NCBI RefSeq assembly: GCF_028368935.1
Contig: NZ_JAQNDK010000004.1
Coordinates: forward strand, 1,054,001 to 1,118,000
Direction of reading: 5' to 3'
Length of the DNA: 64,000 nucleotides
Source: Sorangium aterium
GTDB lineage: Bacteria; Myxococcota_A; Polyangia; Polyangiales; Polyangiaceae
Shown here one piece after another: positions 45,007 through 53,598 of this stretch. The notes beneath the pieces were generated by a model. The model was not told the DNA's origin, did not search any database, and worked only from the letters and a program-made list of their open reading frames with translations. How positions within the stretch are numbered: the stretch's first letter is position 1; each line of letters starts with the position of its first letter. The position numbers and the translations under genes were made by a program.

Positions 45007-46152
45007 CTAGCCGGTTGGCGGCGCCGGCGGCACGGAGCGGCTGATCTCGCGCGTCGTCAGCTTGCCGCGCTCGGTGAAGACGGCCGTGACGAGCTCCGCG
45101 GGGGTGACGTCGAAGGCCGGGTGCCGGACGGGCACGCCGGGCGGGACGACGCGGCGACCGCCGACGACGGCGAGCTCGTCGCGGCTCCGCTCCTCGATGG
45201 GAATCGACACGCCGCTCTCGGTGGCGAGGTCGATCGTGCTCCACGGGGCGGCCACGTAGAACGGGATGCCGTGGTGGCGCGCGAGGCAGGCGAGGCCGTA
45301 GGTCCCGATCTTGTTCGCGACGTCGCCGTTCCGCGCGATGCGGTCGGCCCCGACGACGACGGCTCCGACCTCGCCCTTCTGCATGAACCACGCGGCCATC
45401 GAGTCGGAGATCACCTCGACCGGGATGCCGTCCCGCTGGAGTTCCCAGGCGGTGAGGCGGGCGCCCTGGAGGTACGGGCGGGTCTCGCACGCGAGCACGC
45501 GGAGCGCCTTGCCCTCCTCGATGGCGGCGCGGATCACGCCGAGCGCCGTGCCGTAGCCGCCGGTCGCGAGCGCGCCCGCGTTGCAGTGGGTGAGGACCGT
45601 GCCCGACTCCGGCAGGCGCGCCGCGCCGGCGCGGCCCATCTGGTGGCAGGCGGCGACGTCTTCCCGGTGGATCTCGCGGGCGAGCTCGGCGAGCTCCCGC
45701 GCGCGCTCCTCGCCGCGGCGCCCGGCGTTCTGCAGGGCCGCGGCGATCGCGCGCCGCACCGCCCACCCGAGGTTCACGGCGGTGGGCCGGGCGGAGGCGA
45801 GGTGCTCCCCGGCCGCCCGCATGGCGGCGACGTAGCTGGAGGCGCCCTCGTCGCGGGCGGCGCGCGCGGCGAGCGCCATTCCGTACGCCGCGGCGATGCC
45901 GATGGCCGGGGCGCCGCGGACCGCCATGGTCCGGATCGCCTCGGCGACGCCGGCGGAGTCGGTCACGGTGAGGTAGCGCTCGCGCTCGGGCAGCTCGCGC
46001 TGCTCGAGGAGGAACACGCGGTCGTCGCCCTGCGCGAGCTCGACGGCCGAGTAGTCGGCGCCGGAGAGGGCCGCGGCCGGCTCCCAGGGCGGCGCCGGCC
46101 GCGCGCCATCGCCTGGCCTCGGTGTCTGCTCTGCTTCGAAGCTCGTGCCCAT
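45007..46152 (-). CDS. mtnA: Methylthioribose-1-phosphate isomerase
   Basis: MtnA (381 residues) converts methylthioribose-1-phosphate to methylthioribulose-1-phosphate, the substrate of MtnB. It belongs to the eIF2B-alpha/MtnA fold. [20 protein letters not shown] is the phosphate-binding signature. The catalytic Cys is in [20 protein letters not shown] and the catalytic Asp in [19 protein letters not shown]. About 35 extra N-terminal residues precede the core. The ATG abuts the previous gene's stop (TGAATG). It is on the opposite strand and about 39 kb from mtnBDC, but together they give a nearly full pathway; the kinase or phosphorylase step was not seen. Confidence 0.95.
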   Translation of the reverse strand: MGTSFEAEQTPRPGDGARPAPPWEPAAALSGADYSAVELAQGDDRVFLLEQRELPERERYLTVTDSAGVAEAIRTMAVRGAPAIGIAAAYGMALAARAARDEGASSYVAAMRAAGEHLASARPTAVNLGWAVRRAIAAALQNAGRRGEERARELAELAREIHREDVAACHQMGRAGAARLPESGTVLTHCNAGALATGGYGTALGVIRAAIEEGKALRVLACETRPYLQGARLTAWELQRDGIPVEVISDSMAAWFMQKGEVGAVVVGADRIARNGDVANKIGTYGLACLARHHGIPFYVAAPWSTIDLATESGVSIPIEERSRDELAVVGGRRVVPPGVPVRHPAFDVTPAELVTAVFTERGKLTTREISRSVPPAPPTG

Positions 46153-46485
46153 TCAGCCCCTCCCGTTCGAGCGCGACGGCTCCCCTGGCGATCCGTCGTC
46201 CGGCCCCTGCGCCTCGGCGCTCGCGGCGAGCCGGCCGCGGATCTCCTCCGCGACGGTCGAGAAGTCCTCCGCCGCGTCGGCCTTGCGGCCCGCAAGGTAG
46301 GCGCGGAGCGCGTCGGCGGCGAGCAGCGCGAGGCTCGCGTTGATCCCGCGCGCCGTGAGCGCCTCGATCACGTCGCCGTTCTTGAGCAGCGTCTCCAGGT
46401 CGTCGAAGACCGCGGCGAGCTCTGGCCCGGGATCGATGCCGCCGCCGGCGGCGGGGCGCGTCTTCTTGTCGTCCTCGCGGGTCAC
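46153..46485 (-). CDS. Small hypothetical protein upstream of mtnA
   Basis: This 110-residue acidic helical protein (DDLETLLKNGDVIEALTARG, NASLALLAADALRAYLAGRK) has no recognised domain. It starts with GTG 10 bp after the SDR stop, and its TGA is followed at once by the mtnA ATG, so it is translationally linked to mtnA. The gene position suggests a role with the neighbours, but nothing in the sequence defines it. Confidence 0.65.
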   Translation of the reverse strand: MTREDDKKTRPAAGGGIDPGPELAAVFDDLETLLKNGDVIEALTARGINASLALLAADALRAYLAGRKADAAEDFSTVAEEIRGRLAASAEAQGPDDGSPGEPSRSNGRG

Positions 46486-46495
46486 GGATCGCGCC

Positions 46496-47335
46496 TCATG
46501 ATTTGGTGGCCGTCGCCTTGGGGATCGCGGTGAAGGGGAAGTGCGGCGGCTCCACGCCGGGCACGCACTGGTACTTCGAGAAGTCGGTGACGCCCTCCTC
46601 GCGGAGCAGCGCCTCGTCGATCCACGCCTTGCCGCGCCGGGCCGACGGCTCGCGCGAGAGCAGCGCGAGCGTCGCGTCGGCGAGGATATCCGCCTTGCGC
46701 CAGAGCTCCGGGCCGCCGAGGCCGAAGTTGATCGTGGCGAAGCTCTCGATCGCGGTCGCGGGCCAGAGGGCGTGGGCCGTGATGTTGTGCTCCGCGTACT
46801 CGCCGGCGATGGCGTCGGCGATCATCGTCATGCCGAATTTGGAGACCGCATAGGCCCCGTGGTGGGCGCAGGCCTCCGCGTCGACGGGGGGCGACATCAT
46901 GATGATGTGGCCGTATTTCTGCGCGATCATCTGGGGGAGGACGGCCTGCGAGAGGGCGAACGACGCGCGCACGTTGATGCCCATGATGAGGTCGAACTTC
47001 TTCATGGGTGTGTCCACGACATCGGCCCACCAGAGCGCACCCGCGTTGTTGATGAGCGCGTCGATGCGCCCGAGGCGCTCGACGGCGGTGGCGACGGCGC
47101 TCCTGCAGGCCTCGTCGTCGCGGACATCGAGCTTGACGGGAAGCGCGCGGCGGCCGAGCTGCTCGACCTCGCGGGCGACGTCGTGGATCGTGCCCGGGAG
47201 GCGCGGGTTCTCGGCGACCTCCGTCTTCGCGGCGACGACGATATCGGCGCCTTCTCGCGCGCAGGCGAGGGCGACGGCCCGGCCGATCCCGCGGGAAGCT
47301 CCTGTGATGAAGACAACGCGGTCCTTGAGGCGCAT
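46496..47335 (-). CDS. SDR family oxidoreductase, HSDL2-like
   Basis: This 279-residue classical short-chain dehydrogenase has the cofactor motif VFITGASRGIGRAVALA at the N-terminus, an insert VAAKTEVAENPRLPGTIHDV typical of the HSDL2 group, INNAGALWW, and YAVSKFGM at the catalytic Tyr-x-x-x-Lys. The Ser position of the triad reads MMSPPVDAEA. The insertion indicates NADP-type binding. Substrates of HSDL2-like enzymes are poorly known, with fatty-acid metabolism suggested. It leads the minus-strand run that continues with the small protein, mtnA and lipA. Confidence 0.88.
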   Translation of the reverse strand: MRLKDRVVFITGASRGIGRAVALACAREGADIVVAAKTEVAENPRLPGTIHDVAREVEQLGRRALPVKLDVRDDEACRSAVATAVERLGRIDALINNAGALWWADVVDTPMKKFDLIMGINVRASFALSQAVLPQMIAQKYGHIIMMSPPVDAEACAHHGAYAVSKFGMTMIADAIAGEYAEHNITAHALWPATAIESFATINFGLGGPELWRKADILADATLALLSREPSARRGKAWIDEALLREEGVTDFSKYQCVPGVEPPHFPFTAIPKATATKS

Positions 47336-48170
47336 GGTTTGCGGTCATAGCACAGGAGCCGCCGCGGGTGCTGCCTCGCGGTTCGCTGTCGAGCGGCCGT
47401 GCTGCGAGGTCGCCGCGCCGTCGTTGTAAGGGCGTCAGGCCGTCGGGGCGCCTTTCCACGCGCGCGACGGCCGCCGCGCCGCGCGGGTGAGGCGGCGCGC
47501 GCGTACGGCGGGAGGCCACATCCACCACCCCGCGTGTGACGCAGGGGCGAGCTCTGCCGCGACCGTCAGCGGGCGAGGGCCCTCAGGCGAGCTGCGCGGC
47601 GTGGCGGTGTGGCGAGGAGCGGGGGAGTCGCGCGGAATGTCATGGGCGTTCGATTGACATGCTGCTGGCATGCGGCCGCCGCTCCCCGGGGAGCACATCG
47701 ATGCACGAGCCCGGCCGTTCGAGGCTCGCATGACGCTGTCGCTCAGCCGCGCTGTTGATCGCGGTCCGCCGTCGGAGCACGGACACCCACCCTTCGGACC
47801 AAGGTAGATGGTGTGTTCTGCTGGGGCCATGTCTCACACCACCTTTGCTTGAAGAAATCCTGTGTCGCCGAGCGTCGCGGAGATCGTTTTCACGGGCCTT
47901 GAAAAGATCCAGTGATTCAGCGGCAAATCATGCGCGCCGGCGTGTTTCGTATCTGGACATGCCAGCGGCCAGGTGACACCGTGGTGTGAGCGAATCGAAG
48001 GGAGGCGCTGCGCTGCGTGGGATCGCGCTGTGCGCTACTCCGCCCCCTGAACAACGCTGTACTGGGGTGGCCCACCTAGGTGTCGTGTGCCCCGGCGTAC
48101 ATGCCGGCGCGCGCCGCGACGCAGGGATGGGTCGAGCTCAGACGGGCTTAGAGAATCAAGGAGCATGCAC
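47336..48170. other. 835-bp divergent intergenic region
   Basis: This region lies between the SDR and CAP-domain genes. No gene is supported. 47800-47960 is noticeably less GC-rich than the surroundings and contains GGTGTG...CACACC pairing around 47808-47840, which may be regulatory. No RNA gene recognised. Confidence 0.4.
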
Positions 48171-49307
48171 ATGAGCGCTTTGCACAGGACGCTTGTCCTC
48201 GCCTTCATCGCTGGCTGTTCTGCCGTCGGCTGCCTCGCCTCGTCCGAGGTCGGCGAGGAGCCGCCGGCGGAGCTGTCGGAGGACCAGTCCTCGCCGCTCG
48301 CGGGGGCGGTCTGCGATACCGCGTCGGAGGGCGCGGACGTCGAGCTCTCCTGTCCAGCTGGCGAGATCATCACGGCGATCCAGTTCGCGAGTTATGGCAG
48401 GCCGCGCGGGGTCTGCGGCGGCTACGCGGCCACCGCGTGCAACGCGCCGACGTCGAAGGCCGTCGTGGAGCGCGCGTGTCTCGGAAAGGCGAGCTGTACC
48501 GTGCGGGCGAGCAACGCGACCTTCTCTGGCGATCCGTGCAGGAGGACCGCGAAGCGGCTTTACGTGCAGGCGGCGTGCGGCCCCTCGACGCCGGGCAGCG
48601 GCGCGGGCGGCTCGACGAGCGGCACGGGAGGCGCGGGCGGCACCGGCGGTACGGGAGGCTCGACGACCGGTACGGGAGGCGCGGGCGGGGCGGGAGGCTC
48701 GACGAGTGGCACGGGAGGCGCGGGCGGCACGGGAGGCTCGACGAGCGGCACGGGAGGCGCGGGCGGCTCGACGAGCGGTGAGGTCTGCGGCAATGGGGTT
48801 TGCGGCGCGGGCGAGGACTGCTCGAGCTGCTCGAGCGACTGCGGCGCCTGCCAGATGTGCAGCGGCGCCGGGCCCAGCACGACTCCGCTCGACACCGAGG
48901 AGCAGGCGTTCCTCACGATCATCAACGAGTATCGCGCGCAGAACGGCCTTGGCGCGCTCTCGGCCTGCACCTCGATGAGCCGCGCTGCTCAGGGGCACAG
49001 CGAGGACATGCGCGATCAGAACTATTTCTCGCACACGAGCCTCGACGGCCGGACGCCCTGGACCCGCATGTGCAACGCCTGCTACGAGCTCGGCTGCGGG
49101 GGCACCGCCATGGCCGAGAACATCGCCGCTGGCAACTCGGCGGCGCAGGCGACGTTCACTCAGTGGAAGAACTCGGACGGCCACAACAAGAACATGCTCG
49201 GCTCCGCTTACAAGGTCATCGGCATCGGGCGGGCGACCGGGGGCGGAACCTACGGGTCCTACTGGACCACGGTGTTCGGCGGCGCCTCCGAGGCGAGCTG
49301 CAATTAG
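48171..49307 (+). CDS. Lipoprotein with SUEL-type lectin domain and CAP/SCP domain
   Basis: This 378-residue protein has a signal peptide with VGCLAS as lipobox. Residues about 45-140 form a SUEL galactose/rhamnose-binding lectin domain: VELSCPAGEIITAIQFASYG, CGGYAATACNAP, CLGKASCTV, then NATFSGDPC. A linker follows with repeated GGSTSGTGGAGG. A short Cys knot (CGNGVCGAGEDCSSC) leads to a C-terminal CAP/SCP domain (about 245-378) with HSEDMRDQNYFSHTS, MAENIAAGNS and WKNSDGHNKNML. CAP domains bind lipids or act as peptidases. The ATG is 7 bp after AAGGAG; an earlier ATG six bases upstream lacks spacing. Confidence 0.87.
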   Translation: MSALHRTLVLAFIAGCSAVGCLASSEVGEEPPAELSEDQSSPLAGAVCDTASEGADVELSCPAGEIITAIQFASYGRPRGVCGGYAATACNAPTSKAVVERACLGKASCTVRASNATFSGDPCRRTAKRLYVQAACGPSTPGSGAGGSTSGTGGAGGTGGTGGSTTGTGGAGGAGGSTSGTGGAGGTGGSTSGTGGAGGSTSGEVCGNGVCGAGEDCSSCSSDCGACQMCSGAGPSTTPLDTEEQAFLTIINEYRAQNGLGALSACTSMSRAAQGHSEDMRDQNYFSHTSLDGRTPWTRMCNACYELGCGGTAMAENIAAGNSAAQATFTQWKNSDGHNKNMLGSAYKVIGIGRATGGGTYGSYWTTVFGGASEASCN

Positions 49308-49478
49308 GCCGGGCACCCGCGGCGGCGCCCGCCTGCTCGCAGCAGCGTGTCACGCGTGAGGCGTTCTGCCATGGCGGCGCGGCGCGACCCGGGAGCCGAG
49401 ATGGCCTGGGCCGCGCCGCGCGCCGCAGCGGAGAGCAGTCGCCGAGTGGCGGCCTGGTGATTGCTTCACACCGGGACG

Positions 49479-50309
49479 GTGGAACAGCAGACCTCCGCGA
49501 AAACACATGTCATCTATCTCCTCGGTCCGTACCGGATTCCCGGCTTCCACGGGGAGCGCAACGTGCGTGTCTACATGCCCGACGAGGGGGCGCGTGACGG
49601 GCGGCCATCGCCTGTGCTCTTCCTGTTCGATGGGCAGAACGTCTTTCACGACGACCCCTCCTACAGCGGAGGGTGGCACCTTCACGAGGCCGTCCATGAT
49701 CTTGCAAATCGAGGTCTCGAAGCGCCGGTCCTGGTGGGGATCGATCACGGCGGGCCAGAGCGGTTGACGGAGCTGTCGCCGTTCCCGGGCGACGGCAGCG
49801 AAGGGAAGCTCGACGATTTTCTGGGCTGGCTCACCTCCGAGATCGTGCCGGCCGTACAGGAGCGCTTCGCGGTGAGGCGCGACCCGGCCAGCACGGCCAT
49901 TGGCGGCTCATCCATGGGGGGCCTCGCGGCGCTCTATGCCCATTGGCGTTGCCCCGACGTGTTCGGGGCCGCGCTCTGCATGTCGCCATCGCTCTGGTTC
50001 GCCGAGCGGAAGATCTTCGACGTCCTCGCGTCGTTGGCTGTCCCGGCAAGCTCGCGGCTGTACATCGACGCCGGCGCTCAGGAGGACGGCGGCTCGGTGC
50101 TGCGCGACGCCGCGCGGCTGGTCGAGCAACTTCGCCAGCAGGGCTACAGGGAGGACAACCTGCTGTTCTGCCTGGATGAGGATGGGACCCACTCCGAGGA
50201 CGCGTGGCGCCGGCGCGCGCCGGGGGCGCTGCAGTTCCTGTTCACCGAGGCCGCCCGGGAGCAGCAGGGCGGCGTCGGAGCGCTGGAGGGGTCGCAGGAG
50301 GCCGCCTGA
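49479..50309 (+). CDS. Putative esterase, alpha/beta hydrolase
   Basis: This 276-residue alpha/beta-hydrolase belongs to the putative esterase (enterochelin-esterase/Fes-like) group. It has RNVRVYMPDEG and PVLFLFDGQNVFHD at the start, the nucleophile elbow GGSSMGGLAALYA near residue 145, an acid in IDAGAQEDGG and the catalytic His in EDGTHSEDAWRRR. No signal peptide is seen. It might cleave carboxylic or siderophore esters. The start is uncertain: GTG 49479 is used, but TTG 49461 is possible. Confidence 0.8.
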   Translation: MEQQTSAKTHVIYLLGPYRIPGFHGERNVRVYMPDEGARDGRPSPVLFLFDGQNVFHDDPSYSGGWHLHEAVHDLANRGLEAPVLVGIDHGGPERLTELSPFPGDGSEGKLDDFLGWLTSEIVPAVQERFAVRRDPASTAIGGSSMGGLAALYAHWRCPDVFGAALCMSPSLWFAERKIFDVLASLAVPASSRLYIDAGAQEDGGSVLRDAARLVEQLRQQGYREDNLLFCLDEDGTHSEDAWRRRAPGALQFLFTEAAREQQGGVGALEGSQEAA

Positions 50310-50360
50310 TCTGCTGCGTTTCGGCGCTCTTCGCACCGGCGGCACAGGCCCTGTCGTCTC

Positions 50361-51335
50361 CTACCGCCGCCCCTTGCTCCGCTTGCGCGTCCCCTGGACG
50401 ATGCGCGCCGCGTAGCGCGGCGTCGGGGCGGTCGCGCCGAGCGCCGCCGACAGGCGGTCGACCTCCGCATCCGAGAAGGACGTCTTCCGGAGCGCCGCGA
50501 TCGCGTCCGCCACGACGTCGCGCGACTCCGGGCGCTCCGCCCGCGTCTTCTCCTCGAGCCAGCGCACGACCTCGGGGAAGCGGCCCGCGAGGGCCGCGAT
50601 CTGCGCGGGCATCCCCTGCCGGAGCAGGCGCAGGCCCTGCAGCCGCTCGTCCGCGCGCGGGGAGCGATCCGAGAGCACGAACGCCTCCTCGAGGCGCTCG
50701 ACCACCTCCGCGCCCGCCGAGAGCCGGGCGAGCAGCGTGCGCTCGGCGAGCGCCTCGAGCGCGACGTACGCCTGCAGGTAGCCGTCGGTCCAGGACGAGA
50801 GCTCGGCGACCACCGCGTCGCCGCGCGCCGCGATGACGGCGCGGAGCGCCGCCACCACCCCGTCGCGCACGACGCGCCGCGGGTCCTCGGCCAGCTCCTC
50901 GAGCGCCTCGAGCGGATCCAGCCCGCCCTTCCCGCGGCGCCCGCCGCCTGCGCGCGGCGCCTGCCCCGCTCCGCCCGCCCGCGCCGCGAGCGACGCGAGC
51001 GCCTGCGCCGCTACGATGAGCGCGTACTCCTCGGCGGTCGAGCAGAGCGCCCGCACGAGCCGCTCGGCCGGCGCGCCGCGGTCCGCGATCGCCGCGCCGA
51101 CCGCCCGCGCGAGGTCCAGGTTCACGCGCGGCAAGGGGGCGTTCGGCCCGAGGTCGGGGCCGGGCGCGCGCACCCCGCCGCGCCGGGCGGGCAGCCCGGA
51201 GCTGCGGTCGAGCAGCGCGAGCAGCTCGGCCGGATCGCCGAGCTGCACGGCGCGCTCGATCGCCGCATCGATCTTCGGGTTGCGCAGCGCGCCAGGGGGA
51301 GTCGCCCCCCGGCGCAGATCCGACGTGTCAGCCAT
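50361..51335 (-). CDS. Helical repeat (HEAT-like) protein, hypothetical
   Basis: This 324-residue, Ala/Leu/Arg-rich, all-helical protein has paired helices resembling HEAT repeats (EALEELAEDPRRVVRDGVVA, AVIAARGDAVVAELSSW). It has no signal peptide. Its ATG abuts the stop of the upstream outer-membrane protein gene (TGAATG), so it is made from the same message. The basic end RIVQGTRKRSKGRR could bind nucleic acid or a membrane. Function is unknown. Confidence 0.7.
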   Translation of the reverse strand: MADTSDLRRGATPPGALRNPKIDAAIERAVQLGDPAELLALLDRSSGLPARRGGVRAPGPDLGPNAPLPRVNLDLARAVGAAIADRGAPAERLVRALCSTAEEYALIVAAQALASLAARAGGAGQAPRAGGGRRGKGGLDPLEALEELAEDPRRVVRDGVVAALRAVIAARGDAVVAELSSWTDGYLQAYVALEALAERTLLARLSAGAEVVERLEEAFVLSDRSPRADERLQGLRLLRQGMPAQIAALAGRFPEVVRWLEEKTRAERPESRDVVADAIAALRKTSFSDAEVDRLSAALGATAPTPRYAARIVQGTRKRSKGRR

Positions 51336-53030
51336 TCAGAACCCCAGGGAAAGACCGACCTCCGGGGAGAGGACGGTGGTCACGGCAGGAAAGGTGAGGC
51401 TCGCGCGGAGCGCGAGGTTCAGCGAGAGGGCCTCGATCGGCGCATAGGCAACGCCCGCGCCGACCGACGCGAACCCCTGGCCCGCTTGCCGGGTCGCGAG
51501 CAGCGTCTGTCGCCGGGCCTCGACCCTCCCGCTCGGCCCCGGCCTCGTGCAGGGGCTCGTCCTGTCGGAGGGGTCGGCCCCGCAAGCGGTCGCGTCCTCG
51601 AGGACCTCCACGTCGACCTCGGTGTCGACCTGCGCGACCCCGGCCGCGGCGAGCACGAACGGGCGCGCGCCGAGCTGCTCGAAGGGCCGCGCGCCGAGGA
51701 AGTACTGCGCGCGCGCCTCGAGGTGGAGCGGCAGGAACGAGGCGCCGCCCCCCGTCGTGCCGCCGGCCGCGAAGCCGACGCGGCCGCCGACCGTGAGGTT
51801 GTCGAGGACCAGCCGATCGTAGGCGATCGTCACCCGCGACGTCGCGAGCGCGAAGCCGAGGTTCACGTCGTTCGCGACGTCCGGCGTCGGCGTGCCGTCG
51901 TACCGGGTCCCGTCGCCGCGCAGGCACACGAAATGGTCGCTCCGCTGCGACGCGACGGTGCACACGTCCCGGCCGGAGAGCAGCGCGACGTCGGGCGAGA
52001 AGGTGAGGGCGACCCAGCTCCTCCGGACGTTCGGCGCAGCCTCCGCTGCGGGTCGCGCGACGCACGCGCCGCCGGCACAGGCGAGTCCGGGGCTGCACTG
52101 CCGGTCGTCGAGGCATTGCCGCGGGCGCTCCTGCTCCGGAGCCGCGCACTCCGCCGGCGGAGCGTGACCGGGCCAGCGGGGCGGCGTCGAGGCGATGCTC
52201 TCCCGGATCTGCGTGACCAGCGGGGCGTCGCGCGCGCCCGCGCTCGCGAGGATCGCGCCGTCCTCGTCGACGGCCGCGACGTGGTAGCGGAGCGTCCCCT
52301 TCTTTCCCACCGCGGCGCAGGGCACGTTGATGCCGAACCCCTGGCCCCGCAGCTTCTTCATGACGAGGGAGCGGACCTCGCGCTCGCCGGGCGCCAGGTA
52401 CCAGACGGTCACCTGCTTCACGCTGGGCAGCAGCTCGGCGGGGACCTCGACATAGAGCGGAACGGGCGTGCGGACGCGCTGCTCGGGCAGCGGCGCGATC
52501 TGGATCTGCCCCTCCGCCGCCTCGCCCTCCGCGGGCGACCCGGCCGCTCCAGGCGCCGCGGGCGACCCGGCCGTTCCAGGCGCCGCGGGCGACCCGGCCG
52601 CCCCGGCGCCGGTGGCCGCGCGCGCCTGCTCGAACGCGGACGAGGCCTCCGGGTTCGCCAGATCCGGGTCCAGCTTCGCCGACGGATCGACGCGGAGGGC
52701 GTCGGCGAAGGCGCCGCGCGCGTCCTCCAGCCCCTTCCTGCCCTGAGCGAGCACGGTGCCCAGCGCGACCAGCAGCCTCGCCTTGACCGCAGGCGAGCAG
52801 CCTGACTCGCCGCAGGCGTCGAGCGCGGCCCGGAGCTTGCGCTCCGCCTGGGCGAACCGCGTCTCGAGGTAGTCGGTCCCCATCGCCTCCTTCAGGGCCG
52901 CCTCCGCCTGCGCATTCCGCGGCGGAGCCTGCGCGGCCGCGGCGCCCGCGGCGAGCCACCCGGCGACGCCCCCCGCGATCGCGAGGAGCGCGCGCGGCGC
53001 GCGGGAAACAGGGCCGTTGCGTGCGGACAT
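51336..53030 (-). CDS. Envelope protein: TPR-like start, GSPAAP linker, Cys-rich motif, barrel-like end
   Basis: This 564-residue exported protein has a signal peptide ending AAAAAQA near residue 34. Residues 40-130 form TPR-like helices with a Cys pair. A linker of GSPAAPGAA units follows. The middle (about 175-290) is a beta-rich domain starting VRTPVPLYVEVPAELLPSV, resembling a periplasmic Ig-like module. A CLDDRQCSPGLACAGGAC knot follows. The last 220 residues look like an outer-membrane beta-barrel with a terminal Phe (GLSLGF). This is a layout seen in several myxobacterial envelope proteins; the function is unknown. Confidence 0.72.
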   Translation of the reverse strand: MSARNGPVSRAPRALLAIAGGVAGWLAAGAAAAQAPPRNAQAEAALKEAMGTDYLETRFAQAERKLRAALDACGESGCSPAVKARLLVALGTVLAQGRKGLEDARGAFADALRVDPSAKLDPDLANPEASSAFEQARAATGAGAAGSPAAPGTAGSPAAPGAAGSPAEGEAAEGQIQIAPLPEQRVRTPVPLYVEVPAELLPSVKQVTVWYLAPGEREVRSLVMKKLRGQGFGINVPCAAVGKKGTLRYHVAAVDEDGAILASAGARDAPLVTQIRESIASTPPRWPGHAPPAECAAPEQERPRQCLDDRQCSPGLACAGGACVARPAAEAAPNVRRSWVALTFSPDVALLSGRDVCTVASQRSDHFVCLRGDGTRYDGTPTPDVANDVNLGFALATSRVTIAYDRLVLDNLTVGGRVGFAAGGTTGGGASFLPLHLEARAQYFLGARPFEQLGARPFVLAAAGVAQVDTEVDVEVLEDATACGADPSDRTSPCTRPGPSGRVEARRQTLLATRQAGQGFASVGAGVAYAPIEALSLNLALRASLTFPAVTTVLSPEVGLSLGF

Positions 53031-53598
53031 CGGCCCGCAACGTAGCCCACCGGTGCGTCCGCGAGCGGTAGAAAAGCTCGGGCGCTGGAGCCCCGCTCAC
53101 CCGATCCTGGAACACGCCACGCGCAGGAGGGACAAATAATCCACAGGTTGTTCCCAGGTTGTGGAAACCCCGTGGGACCCTGACACCTCCGCGGAGCTGC
53201 CGGATCCTGCGCCGATCGCGGGGCGGCAACCCCTCCAAGCGCCGGCGCCAGCCGAAGCCAGCCCGGGCATGGACGCGCCGCCCACACCGATGCAATTGAT
53301 TTTTCTGCGATTTCTGGCGCTCCGTTGCCCGGCGCGCCGCCCGACTTCCGGGCGCTAAACTCCCTCCTTCGGAACCAATCTGCAACCCAAAAATCACGTT
53401 CCCGAGCCCGGTTTGACAGTCCACATGCTTGTCCACAGATTGGCCACCTGATGGCCCCAGACGACGCGCAGGTTTCGTGTCGGACAGGGGGCGCCGGGCG
53501 AGTTCTCGCTTGTCTTTCGGGTGGCGATCGACATGCGATTGACAAGCTCGGCGTCGCTGGGCCGCGCGGCGCCGCGCGCGGCGTGCTAGCGGGTGCGC
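53031..53598. other. Intergenic region with DnaA-box-like sites
   Basis: 568 bases without a gene. Three sites match the DnaA-box consensus TTWTNCACA at eight of nine positions: TAATCCACA at 53137-53145, GTTTCCACA (minus strand, 53160-53168) and TTGTCCACA at 53429-53437. Between them are short A/T-rich patches (for example AATTGATTTTT near 53293 and CCCAAAAATCA near 53386). dnaA, dnaN or other origin-associated genes are not adjacent, so this may only be a DnaA-binding or regulatory region. Confidence 0.4.

Noticed and set aside
53031-53598. Calling this region the chromosomal origin
   Set aside because: Three imperfect DnaA boxes are not enough, and dnaA/dnaN/gidA/parAB-type neighbours are absent.
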